This document shows positions 1-5,827 of a DNA stretch of 7,095 bases, one piece after another. Both the position numbers and the translations under genes were made by a program. Numbering within the stretch: the first letter of the stretch is position 1; each line of letters begins with the position of its first letter. The stretch spans positions 1 through 7,095 of the forward strand of contig CAVOBC010000256.1 in NCBI GenBank assembly GCA_963693635.1, in the 5' to 3' direction. The notes below the pieces were generated by a model. That model was not told the DNA's origin and did not search any database. It worked only from the letters and a program-made list of their open reading frames with translations. The stretch comes from CAVOBC01 sp963693635 (GTDB taxonomy: Bacteria > Pseudomonadota > Gammaproteobacteria > Pseudomonadales > Azotimanducaceae).

Positions 1-539
1 GCAGTCGCAGAAACCGCCATCTGCGTCGGTGTAAAGCGCAGGAAGTTGCCGTGCGTTACGTCACCCAGCAAATCTGTGTCGTCAACCCAGCGTCCGCGCG
101 TCCATTCGGCAAGCGCAGGCGGCAGGGGCTCCTCAGCGCCCGGTCGTGTCAACACCGCAATATGTGCGAGCGACCTCACCTCACGCCACTTAAACCACTC
201 GGGGAGCGTCAGGAACGAGTCCATGCCCAGCACCAGGATGATGCTGTTCGCCTCCCCGGAATCGCGAATCGATCGCAGCGTGTCGACGGTGTATGAACGC
301 CCGCCGCGACGCACTTCCCGGTCGTCTATCTCAAGACCGGCGTTGTCCCCGATCGCGATGCGCAGCATCGCCAAACGATCTTCCGACGAGCCGCCGGTTG
401 GGTCCCTGTGTGGCGGCGTGTGACTGGGCACAAGGCGCAGTTCGTCAGCACCGAGATACGATTTGACCTCGACAGCCGCTCGCAGATGACCGTGGTGCAC
501 GGGGTCAAACGTGCCGCCCAGGAGCCCCAGCCGGGTCAT
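1..539 (-). CDS. nadD: Nicotinate-nucleotide adenylyltransferase NadD, 3' end cut by window edge
   Basis: NadD transfers AMP from ATP to nicotinate mononucleotide, giving nicotinate adenine dinucleotide, the step before NAD synthetase; it is cytosolic. Seen: reading leftward from the ATG at 537-539, 179 residues are visible without a stop. The N-terminus has the nucleotidyltransferase signature GGTFDPVHHGH (residues 8-18) with the HxGH active-site motif at 15-18. A PPHR stretch follows at 42-45, then GMDSF at 105-109 with W115 and W118, all typical of NadD. The visible end, TPTQMAVSAT, leads into the ISxTxIR motif expected just outside the window. The family is usually about 210-220 residues, so roughly 35-40 are missing. 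The start lies 16 bases after the proA stop with no clear Shine-Dalgarno sequence, so translation may be coupled to proA. In many gammaproteobacteria rsfS and rlmH come next, but they would be off the window. Identification is firm. Confidence 0.96.
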   Translation of the reverse strand, partial: MTRLGLLGGTFDPVHHGHLRAAVEVKSYLGADELRLVPSHTPPHRDPTGGSSEDRLAMLRIAIGDNAGLEIDDREVRRGGRSYTVDTLRSIRDSGEANSIILVLGMDSFLTLPEWFKWREVRSLAHIAVLTRPGAEEPLPPALAEWTRGRWVDDTDLLGDVTHGNFLRFTPTQMAVSAT

Positions 540-555
540 CGCGGACAAGATGACA

Positions 556-1815
556 TCACTGGCGAATTTGACCGTCACCGAAGACGATGAATTTCTGCGT
601 CGTCAGCCCTATCAGGCCAACCGGCCCGCGGGCGTGCAGCTTGTTGGTGGAGATGCCGATCTCTGCCCCCAGTCCGTACTCAAATCCATCCGCGAAGCGC
701 GGCGACGCATTGATCATGACCGAGCTTGAGTCCACTTCACGCAGAAAACGGCGACCATTGGTGTAGTTCTCGGTGACAATTGTGTCTGTATGCTGCGAGC
801 CGTACCGGGCAATGTGATCGATCGCCTCATCCACGCCGCCCACGACCCTCACCGCGAGTACGGGTGCGAGATACTCCTCGCCCCAATCCGCCTCGCTCGC
901 GGCATTCGCCGCTGGCACGATGCTGCAGGTCTCCTCACAGCCGCGTAGTTCGACCCCCGCCGTCGCGTACTCTTCAGCAAGGGCAGGTAAGACCTTCCGG
1001 GCAACCGCACGCGACACCAGCAGCGTTTCGATGGCGTTGCAGACCGCATAGCGCTGCGTTTTCGCATTGACGGCGATGGAAATCGCCTTTGCCGTGTCTG
1101 CGTCGTCGTCGATGTAGACGTGACAGACGCCGTCGAGGTGTTTGATGACCGGAATGCGCGCTTCACTCATAATCCGTTCGATCAGGCCCTTGCCGCCACG
1201 CGGGATGATAACGTCGACGTGGTCCTGGAGCGTGATCAATTCACCGACTGCCGCGCGGTCAGCCGTCGCCACCAACTGTATCGCCGTCTCCGGCAGACCG
1301 GCGACTTTGAGGCCGCGCCGAATGCAACCGGCGAGATAGGTATTAGAGTGGATGGATTCCGAACCACCCCGCAGGATTGCCGCGTTGCCTGACTTGAGAC
1401 ACAGACTTGCCGCATCAATCGTCACGTTCGGGCGGGACTCATAGATGATGCCTATCACGCCGAGCGGCACGCGCATGTGTCCAACCTGGATCCCGCTCGG
1501 CCGGCTCACCATGTCGCTGATCTCGCCGACCGGGTCGGGTAGCGCCGCGACCTGGCTGAGGCCCTCGATCATCGCGTCAATGCGCGCGTCGTTGAGCATT
1601 AGTCGGTCAAGCAATGCATCGCTGATCCCACGCTTGCGGGCGTCATCGAGGTCCGCTGCATTGGCAGTCGTGAGGGCATCGCGACCCGCATCAATCACAT
1701 CGCCGATGGCGCGCAGCGCATGATTCTTGACGCTGGTGTCCGCTCGACTGACATGCCGCGCCGCCGCGCGGGCGTCCTCGCCGAGTCGCAACATGTAGCT
1801 TGCAATGTCTTCCAT
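556..1815 (-). CDS. proA: Gamma-glutamyl phosphate reductase ProA
   Basis: ProA (glutamate-5-semialdehyde dehydrogenase) reduces gamma-glutamyl phosphate with NADPH to glutamate-5-semialdehyde, the second step of proline synthesis from glutamate. Seen: 419 residues, close to the 417 of E. coli. There is an NADP-binding aldehyde-dehydrogenase-type N-terminal part (GVIGIIYESRPNV at 119-131). The catalytic cysteine is C259 in the context AKTQRYAVCN. The family signature runs VDEAIDHI then YGSQHTDTI (328-346), and a conserved C-terminal part follows with GLGAEIGIST at 381-390. The open frame continues upstream to 2124, but MEDIASYMLRLG is where similarity to known ProA begins, so I place the start at 1815; GGCAGG, a weak ribosome-binding site, lies about 5 bases before it. 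proB (glutamate kinase) is not in the window. The gene is followed closely by nadD and is divergent from the glycosylase gene. Confidence 0.97.
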   Translation of the reverse strand: MEDIASYMLRLGEDARAAARHVSRADTSVKNHALRAIGDVIDAGRDALTTANAADLDDARKRGISDALLDRLMLNDARIDAMIEGLSQVAALPDPVGEISDMVSRPSGIQVGHMRVPLGVIGIIYESRPNVTIDAASLCLKSGNAAILRGGSESIHSNTYLAGCIRRGLKVAGLPETAIQLVATADRAAVGELITLQDHVDVIIPRGGKGLIERIMSEARIPVIKHLDGVCHVYIDDDADTAKAISIAVNAKTQRYAVCNAIETLLVSRAVARKVLPALAEEYATAGVELRGCEETCSIVPAANAASEADWGEEYLAPVLAVRVVGGVDEAIDHIARYGSQHTDTIVTENYTNGRRFLREVDSSSVMINASPRFADGFEYGLGAEIGISTNKLHARGPVGLIGLTTQKFIVFGDGQIRQ

Positions 1816-1881
1816 CGTCGCCTGCCGTCTCGGGATGAGAGGTGTCTGAAAAAATGCCTGAGAGCCGTCGTCGACCCCCCC

Positions 1882-1917
1882 GATGAATCCAATGAATCGA
1901 TTGACTCGATTGAAGGG
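1882..1917. repeat. Imperfect 9-bp-period tandem repeat, four units
   Basis: Four consecutive nine-base units can be aligned: gatgaatcc, aatgaatcg, attgactcg and attgaaggg, the last of which is degenerate at its end. Within them TCGATTGA occurs twice exactly (1897-1904 and 1906-1913), one base apart. The array sits 67-102 bases upstream of the proA start on the minus strand and about 80-115 bases upstream of the glycosylase start. It could be a regulator's half-site array or simply slippage; the sequence alone does not decide. Confidence 0.5.
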
Positions 1918-1930
1918 TGGCCGTCCGATC

Positions 1931-1957
1931 GGTGGGAAACCACCCCAGCCGCCTGGG
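1931..1957. other. Two adjacent short hairpins in the glycosylase leader / proA upstream region
   Basis: GGTGG (1931-1935) pairs with CCACC (1940-1944) across a GAAA tetraloop of the stable GNRA class when read on the plus strand. Immediately after, CCCAG (1944-1948) pairs with CTGGG (1953-1957) across CCGC. The two stems share base 1944, so one would lose a pair if both form. No T-run follows on either strand, so neither looks like an intrinsic terminator. They could lie in the untranslated leader of the glycosylase mRNA if transcription begins upstream. A functional role is inference only. Confidence 0.35.
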
Positions 1958-1996
1958 CCGGCACCATCATACCCGATTACCCGGCACTCCCCGACC

Positions 1997-2677
1997 ATGT
2001 TGCTTAGCCCTGCGTTCTTCGACCGCGACGCACGCGTCGTCGCCCGCGCGCTCCTCGGCAAGGTCTTGCGGCACCGGGTGGTCGATCCTGAGTTCGGCGA
2101 ATATTGGCTAGCTGCCCGCATCATCGAAACCGAAGCGTACTACCGCCGCGAGGCAGGCTCACACTCATCGCTCGGCTACACCGACAAGCGGCGCGCACTC
2201 TTCATGCCGGCGGGCACCATCTACATGTATTACGCGCACGGGTCTGGCTCACTCAATTTCAGCGCCCGGGGTGCAGGTAACGCGGTGCTCATGAAAAGCG
2301 GGCGTCCCTGGTTTGACCCGATCAGTCCCCGCGACCCCTGCCTGTCGATCATGCAGCGATTTAACCCACGGGGTAACCAGGTGCGGGACGAGGGCAAGTT
2401 GTGCGCAGGCCAGACGCTACTCTGCCGGGCACTTGGGCTCAAGCTAACCGAGTGGAATCAGCAGACACCGGACCCGGCGCGTTTCTACGTCGCCGATCTC
2501 GGCCACCGACCGCCGGCGATCGTACAATGCCGCCGGCTTGGCATTCCAGAGGGGCGGGACGAACACCTGATGTACCGGTTCGTTGACGCGGGCGAGTGCA
2601 TGCATTGCACATCCAACCCACTGACCCGGCGTGACTGGCGCGAGGGCCACGACTACGTGATGACCCGCCGGCCTTAG
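1997..2677 (+). CDS. DNA-3-methyladenine glycosylase, AAG/MPG family
   Basis: Enzymes of this family (Pfam Pur_DNA_glyco) cut the glycosidic bond of alkylated or deaminated purines such as 3-methyladenine and hypoxanthine, starting base-excision repair. Seen: 226 residues. ETEAY at 44-48 carries the expected catalytic glutamate (E46, human AAG E125) and Y48 (Y127). H56 matches H136, Y76 and Y78 match Y157 and Y159, and N87 matches N169. The loop between Y78 and N87 is one residue shorter than in the human enzyme, and K100 stands where human AAG has R182. I recall closely similar forms with a YTDKRRALFMPAGTIYMYY-like core in other gammaproteobacteria, so these may be subfamily traits. I chose the ATG at 1997 because family similarity (SPAFFDRDARVVARALLGK) begins there; no clear ribosome-binding site precedes it, and the in-frame ATG at 1883 would add 38 unmatched residues. 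It diverges from proA and converges on the LON-domain gene. Confidence 0.93.
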   Translation: MLLSPAFFDRDARVVARALLGKVLRHRVVDPEFGEYWLAARIIETEAYYRREAGSHSSLGYTDKRRALFMPAGTIYMYYAHGSGSLNFSARGAGNAVLMKSGRPWFDPISPRDPCLSIMQRFNPRGNQVRDEGKLCAGQTLLCRALGLKLTEWNQQTPDPARFYVADLGHRPPAIVQCRRLGIPEGRDEHLMYRFVDAGECMHCTSNPLTRRDWREGHDYVMTRRP

Positions 2678-2695
2678 GCTTCGCCATCTCGCGCT

Positions 2696-2742
2696 TGGGA
2701 GAGTCCGCTTGCGTGTTGAGCGTCCCGCCGCTGGGAGAGTCC
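2696..2742. repeat. 11-bp direct repeat in the convergent intergenic region
   Basis: TGGGAGAGTCC occurs at 2696-2706 and again at 2732-2742, 36 bases apart, in the 110-base gap between the converging glycosylase and LON-domain genes. Similar bases precede both copies (CGCGCT and CGCCGC). No good intrinsic terminator with a T-run is visible in the gap for either gene. The repeat may be the trace of a small local duplication. Confidence 0.5.
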
Positions 2743-2787
2743 TACCGATGACACTTTTACGGGTCCTTATAGCGCCCGCAGACACGC

Positions 2788-3393
2788 CTATTCTCGAGGT
2801 TGTTCCTGAATCTTCTGGATCAACTTTTCGACCGCATCTACCCGTCGTAGCGGGTCTTTCATCTCGAGCAGACGCTGCTGGAAATCGAGGGGGGAGCGCA
2901 CGAGTTCCGCGAGACGGCAGCCGACATCGGTCGCTCGCTCATAATCCACTTGCAGGTTGAGTTGGCTGACGTTGTCGTGCTCCATCAGCGCCTTTAGTAA
3001 TTCAGACAGATGCTGCTGGTGATCCGGCAACGCGACGGCCTCTTCGGTCGCGAGGAACTCCACATCCCCCAGCATCAAACGGTCGGCCTGCTCGTAATGG
3101 TCCCTGATGACGAATTTGACCTGCCCTTCGACCAGGATGCTGAGCATGCCGTTGTCGCGCTGATCGAAGTCGACGATCGTGCCGTAGGTTCCCGTGTGCC
3201 GAATCGTCGGCAATTGCGACTCCTGATCACGCAGCACATGATCGCCCTCATCGATCAGAACGACGCCAAACCCGGTCTTGTCCTTAACGCACTGCTTGAC
3301 CATGTCGAGGTAACGGGTTTCAAAGATTTGCAGCGGCAGTCGTCCGCCTGGAAAGAACACGAGGGGCAGGGGAAATAATGGGATCTCGGCCAT
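2788..3393 (-). CDS. Stand-alone LON substrate-binding domain protein
   Basis: The protein consists of the domain found at the N-terminus of Lon protease (Pfam LON_substr_bdg, PF02190), without the AAA+ ATPase or the serine-lysine protease domain. Seen: 201 residues. The start has the domain's hallmark FPLPLVFFPGGRLPLQIFE (6-24) followed by TRYLDMV (26-32). A mostly beta part follows, with GTIVDFD (71-77) and SILVEGQVKFVI (85-96), then a helical C-terminus (about 125-197, including RLAELVRSPLDFQQRLLEM). I see no signal peptide or membrane segment, so it is probably cytosolic. In full-length Lon this domain helps bind unfolded substrates; what the single-domain bacterial proteins do is not established, and a chaperone or adaptor role is only inferred. 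The ATG at 3393 fits the family start, with a weak GGTAG a few bases before it. It lies 124 bases after ssb on the same strand and may be co-transcribed with it. Confidence 0.9.
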   Translation of the reverse strand: MAEIPLFPLPLVFFPGGRLPLQIFETRYLDMVKQCVKDKTGFGVVLIDEGDHVLRDQESQLPTIRHTGTYGTIVDFDQRDNGMLSILVEGQVKFVIRDHYEQADRLMLGDVEFLATEEAVALPDHQQHLSELLKALMEHDNVSQLNLQVDYERATDVGCRLAELVRSPLDFQQRLLEMKDPLRRVDAVEKLIQKIQEQPRE

Positions 3394-3452
3394 CAGCTAC
3401 CCGACCGGACTGGATCAGGATTGCCTGCGGGCGCGCGCAGTGGCACCTGCAA

Positions 3453-3466
3453 GCGGCGTTCGCCGC
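3453..3466 (-). other. Small GC-rich hairpin between ssb and the LON-domain gene
   Basis: GCGGCG and CGCCGC face each other around TT (or five pairs around a four-base loop), 52 bases after the ssb stop in the leftward direction. Only two T residues follow the stem on the minus strand, so as an intrinsic terminator it is weak; it could instead protect the ssb mRNA end or partly attenuate read-through into the LON-domain gene. The rest of the 124-base gap (3394-3517) shows nothing else clear. Confidence 0.3.
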
Positions 3467-3517
3467 GGAAGCAATTCGAAGGCGCTAAATCCGCGCGCAA
3501 GATAGGCTCGCAACCCG

Positions 3518-4042
3518 TTAAAACGGGATGTCGTCCTCAAAACCGTCGTCCGCCGGTGGCGCAGAAAAATCCGGTGCGCTGTTCCCGGCCGACATCTCCC
3601 TGACCGGCGAAGACTGGTTTGAAGATTGGTTTGAAGGCTGGCTTGAAGACTCGTTTGAAGGCTGATTTGAAGATCCAGCCCAGTCACCCGTACTGCCGTC
3701 CATCTCACCGCGACCGTCAAGCATGGTCATCTCGTCGGCGACTATTTCGGTGGTGTAATGTTTCTGCCCGTCCCGCTCCCATTCACGCGTGCGGAGCGAA
3801 CCTTCAATATAAACCTTCGATCCCTTCTTCAGGTATTGGCCAGCAATCTCTCCGAGACGCCGGAAGAAAACCAGACGATGCCATTCGGTTCTCGTCTGCT
3901 GCTCGCCGGACTCGCGATCGCGCCAACTGTTGGTCGTCGCCAGACTGACGTTGGTCACCGCACCACCACTCGGCATGTATCGAGTCTCCGGGTCACGACC
4001 CAGATTGCCGATCAGAATTACCTTATTTACTCCACGCGACAT
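3518..4042 (-). CDS. ssb: Single-stranded DNA-binding protein SSB
   Basis: SSB coats single-stranded DNA during replication, recombination and repair and recruits partner enzymes through its C-terminal tip. Seen: 174 residues, near the 178 of E. coli. The N-terminal OB-fold (about 3-108) begins SRGVNKVILIGNLGRDPE and keeps the DNA-stacking aromatics W40, W54, F60 and W88 at the E. coli positions (numbered there without the initiator Met). Residues 110-167 are a disordered Gly/Ser/Asn/Gln-rich linker with five four-residue repeats (124-143). The tail FEDDIPF (168-174) is the canonical protein-interaction tip. The ATG at 4040-4042 lies inside the end of the upstream transporter gene and has a good GAGGAG six bases before it, which supports this start and suggests translational coupling. 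The neighbouring uvrA agrees with the ssb-uvrA association seen in many gammaproteobacteria, here with a transporter gene in between. Confidence 0.97.
   Translation of the reverse strand: MSRGVNKVILIGNLGRDPETRYMPSGGAVTNVSLATTNSWRDRESGEQQTRTEWHRLVFFRRLGEIAGQYLKKGSKVYIEGSLRTREWERDGQKHYTTEIVADEMTMLDGRGEMDGSTGDWAGSSNQPSNESSSQPSNQSSNQSSPVREMSAGNSAPDFSAPPADDGFEDDIPF
3614..3673 (-). repeat. Five-copy 12-bp tandem repeat inside the ssb linker
   Basis: On the minus strand the unit is close to TCTTCAAACCAG and is repeated five times without interruption. It encodes SSNQ, PSNE, SSSQ, PSNQ and SSNQ (SSB residues 124-143). Units differ by one to three bases. Because the period is a multiple of three, gain or loss of units would lengthen or shorten the linker without shifting the frame or touching the tail. 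Confidence 0.9.
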
Positions 4043-4054
4043 TGCACGCTCCTC
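4027..4054 (-). promoter_or_regulatory. yajR-ssb overlap with internal ssb ribosome-binding site
   Basis: The last codons of the transporter gene and the first of ssb share 16 bases (4027-4042) in different frames. GAGGAG (4049-4054 on the minus strand) lies six bases before the ssb ATG and within the transporter coding sequence. Ribosomes ending on the transporter could reinitiate at ssb. Since SSB is needed in far larger amounts than a transporter, a strong ribosome-binding site or an extra promoter inside the transporter gene would be expected; I see the former but not clearly the latter. Confidence 0.75.
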
Positions 4055-5385
4055 GTCAAGTTATCCACGTCGATTGATGCTTCATCGAACCGGTCTGTGT
4101 CCACTTTCAGATAGACCGATTCATCATCGTCTGCCCGAACAATATCGACGACACCTTCGATAGATGATAGCGCGTCGTACAACTGATTGGCACCGCGCTG
4201 CCCCATACCTGATAGCGCTATCCTGCGGTTCTCGACATTGCCCTGACCCTTCAGGCGATAGAGCAGTAGGAGCCAGATGAACGCGAGACCCGCATTAACG
4301 TACAAGAGGTGCGACATCGACCACAGGTCCGTAATCCATCCTCCGAGAGCGCCACCGGCAAATGTCCCGACAAACTGGCAGGTTGCATAGACACCGAGCG
4401 CGGTCCCCCTCGCACCGGCCGGCGCGACGCGCGTGACGGTTGCCGGCAATACCACCTCGAGCAGATTGAATGCAAAGAAGAAGACGCCCATACCCAGGTA
4501 AAGCATGGGCAACCCATCACCCATTAGAATACCCATCGAGACGATGAAGGCGGCGATCATCGCCAACATGATCGGACGTGCGCTTGCCGGCGTTCGAGCC
4601 TTGCGCATGAACGGACCCGCAAGCACGAACGTTGCACCAAGGACGACGAGATACGCCAGCGCATGATTATCGACGCCGCTCGCGACCAGACGCGCCGGGA
4701 AGATCATGAACGTCGCCATCAGCAGGAAATGCAGCGCAAAGATGCTGAAGTTCAGGCGTAACAGCGAAGTGTTTCTGAGCACCTCTAACAGACGACCGAC
4801 CCGCAGGCTGAGATTCGCATCGACCTGCGGCCGTTCCGGCACTCGCATAAACGCGACCAGCAGCGTACCGACCACGCCCAAGCCAGCGTTGGTCCAAAAG
4901 ATGCCCGCGAGCCCGTAACGACTGGCAAGGAGGGGGCCAAGCACGAAAGCGAGGCCAAACGAGCCCCCGATACACGCACCAATAATCGCCATCGCGGTCG
5001 TCCGTTCCGAGGGCCGGGTCGCATCGGCGGCAAGCGCCATCAAAGTGCCTGAAATAGCACCACAACCCTGGAGCAAACGGCCGACAATGAGCCCGTAGAT
5101 GTCATCCGAGACCGCGGCAACCACGCTGCCCACGACGAAAATCATCAAACCTCCGATCACCACCGGCCGACGACCAATGCGATCCGACAACATGCCGAGG
5201 GGAATCTGAAAGAGGCCCTGGGACAAACCGTAGATGCCGATTGCAACACCGATCAGGGTCACCGTTGCGCCGGAAATCGACCCACCTGAGAGCGGGAGTA
5301 CCGGCAGGACCATAAACAGCCCGAGCATCCGCACGATGTAGACCAACCCGATGGTGCTCGCGTCGCGAAGTTCCTGGGGAGTCAT
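4027..5385 (-). CDS. yajR: YajR-like major facilitator superfamily transporter with C-terminal YAM domain
   Basis: An inner-membrane, probably proton-driven, transporter; E. coli YajR has a solved structure but no settled substrate. Seen: 452 residues against 454 in E. coli YajR. There are 12 predicted hydrophobic spans (first about 13-33, last about 362-378). MFS motif A is GMLSDRIGRR at 64-73 with D68 and R69, motif-B-like GRLLQG lies at 102-107, and a GP pair at 150-151 sits in the motif C region. RMLGLFMVLPVLP (19-31), IAIGIYGLSQGLFQIP (48-62 region) and GTALGVYATCQFVGTFAGG (327-345) closely resemble YajR. After the last span, residues 384-446 form a soluble domain with an alternating strand-helix pattern, including YDALSSIEGVVDIVRADD and SVYLKVD, which fits the ferredoxin-like YAM domain. 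The ATG at 5385 has GGA about 10 bases upstream. The stop overlaps the ssb start by 16 bases. The identification as a YajR-type protein is strong; substrate and physiological role are unknown. Confidence 0.9.
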   Translation of the reverse strand: MTPQELRDASTIGLVYIVRMLGLFMVLPVLPLSGGSISGATVTLIGVAIGIYGLSQGLFQIPLGMLSDRIGRRPVVIGGLMIFVVGSVVAAVSDDIYGLIVGRLLQGCGAISGTLMALAADATRPSERTTAMAIIGACIGGSFGLAFVLGPLLASRYGLAGIFWTNAGLGVVGTLLVAFMRVPERPQVDANLSLRVGRLLEVLRNTSLLRLNFSIFALHFLLMATFMIFPARLVASGVDNHALAYLVVLGATFVLAGPFMRKARTPASARPIMLAMIAAFIVSMGILMGDGLPMLYLGMGVFFFAFNLLEVVLPATVTRVAPAGARGTALGVYATCQFVGTFAGGALGGWITDLWSMSHLLYVNAGLAFIWLLLLYRLKGQGNVENRRIALSGMGQRGANQLYDALSSIEGVVDIVRADDDESVYLKVDTDRFDEASIDVDNLTRSVQCRVE

Positions 5386-5450
5386 ATCGTGTCCAAATCA
5401 TTACACATTCAGAAGGGCGGGCGTCCACCGGGGCTACGCCAGCTCGCGTC

Positions 5451-5487
5451 AAAAGGGCGCAGGTCTTGGCAGACAGTCGCGCCTTTT
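5451..5487. terminator. Terminator-like hairpin flanked by A4 and T4
   Basis: GGCGC (5456-5460) pairs with GCGCC (5479-5483), and inside this stem GTCT (5463-5466) pairs with AGAC (5471-5474) around TGGC. AAAA (5451-5454) lies on the left and TTTT (5484-5487) on the right, so the element could stop transcription in either direction, though both T-runs are short and the stem has an asymmetric internal loop. It sits only 66 bases upstream of the yajR start, an odd place for a terminator unless a transcript crosses this intergenic region. Confidence 0.35.
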
Positions 5488-5686
5488 CGCCAGACAACCG
5501 CGCTTCATTAGGCCGCACGCTTGCTTAAGAACGCAGCCGCTTGGTACTCGTCGGCAAGGCACTTCATTCAGCCGCAGGCGCTGCCAACCGAGGCGGGCGA
5601 TGGATGATAGCAAAGAGCGGTAATCGCGCACACAATTCCCGGCGCTCATCGCACGGTCGGCGGCGTGTTTTCCGACGGCAGGTTGA

Positions 5687-5710
5687 GCTATCGCCGACAC
5701 CGGCGATAGC
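5687..5710. repeat. Perfect 10-bp inverted repeat with 4-base spacer
   Basis: GCTATCGCCG (5687-5696) and CGGCGATAGC (5701-5710) are exact reverse complements separated by ACAC. No T-run follows on either strand, so it is not an intrinsic terminator. The dyad shape and its place, 148 bases upstream of the uvrA start in a divergent region, fit a protein-binding operator or a structured RNA element. Beside it lies a weaker inverted repeat (GGTCGCA 5714-5720 and TGCGACC 5733-5739). Confidence 0.75.
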
Positions 5711-5821
5711 CAAGGTCGCACGACAAGCCTGCTGCGACCAACAACGTCCGCGCCATTGCGGAGAACTAACGGTCCCGAATCTAATCCCAGCCTGTTGTGG
5801 ACCTTCTTTCCCCGCGGACGC

Positions 5822-5827
5822 TATCAT
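5822..5827 (+). promoter_or_regulatory. Candidate -10 box for uvrA
   Basis: TATCAT matches the sigma-70 consensus TATAAT at five of six positions and ends 30 bases before the uvrA start codon, giving a short leader. No good -35 box lies at 16-18 bases upstream; TTGTGG at 5795-5800 is too far at 21 bases. It overlaps a GCTATCATC motif (5820-5828) repeated in inverse orientation at 5603-5611. This is a tentative assignment. Confidence 0.25.

Larger units (their letters stand above)
1816..1996. promoter_or_regulatory. Divergent intergenic region between proA and the glycosylase gene
   Basis: This 181-base stretch must hold the promoters for leftward proA-nadD and rightward glycosylase transcription, because the two genes start on opposite strands at its edges. 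I see no convincing pair of -35 and -10 boxes. It contains a short 9-bp-period repeat (1882-1917) and two adjacent 5-bp-stem hairpins (1931-1957), listed separately. Both strands stay open through it (one frame reaches 2124 on the minus strand, another begins at 1883 on the plus strand). The encoded extensions have no recognisable family similarity, so I treat the stretch as non-coding. Confidence 0.5.

Noticed and set aside
1033..1050. ProA active-site context reads QRYAVCN rather than QRP-type sequence of E. coli
   Set aside because: The QRYA form occurs in other gammaproteobacterial ProA proteins as I recall, and the catalytic cysteine is present, so it is not unusual.
1883..1996. 38-residue N-terminal extension of the glycosylase from the ATG at 1883
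   Set aside because: The extension is proline- and arginine-rich, unlike the family, and is partly encoded by the 9-bp repeat; the ATG at 1997 gives a family-like start.
1816..2124. The proA reading frame stays open upstream to 2124, giving a possible 522-residue protein
   Set aside because: The extra 103 residues resemble no part of ProA and run antisense to the glycosylase start; family similarity begins at MEDIASYM (1815), and the shorter form matches the usual ProA length.
3415..3720. Minus-strand frame of 101 residues overlapping ssb, with repeated LQTSLQTSLQ-like text
   Set aside because: Its repetitive look is just the 12-bp ssb linker repeat read in another frame; ssb is clearly the real gene there.
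4211..4222. Perfect 12-bp palindrome GATAGCGCTATC
   Set aside because: It lies inside the yajR coding sequence and encodes part of a conserved domain (ARG-ILE-ALA-LEU-SER); such palindromes occur by chance, though it shares the GATAGC core noted elsewhere.
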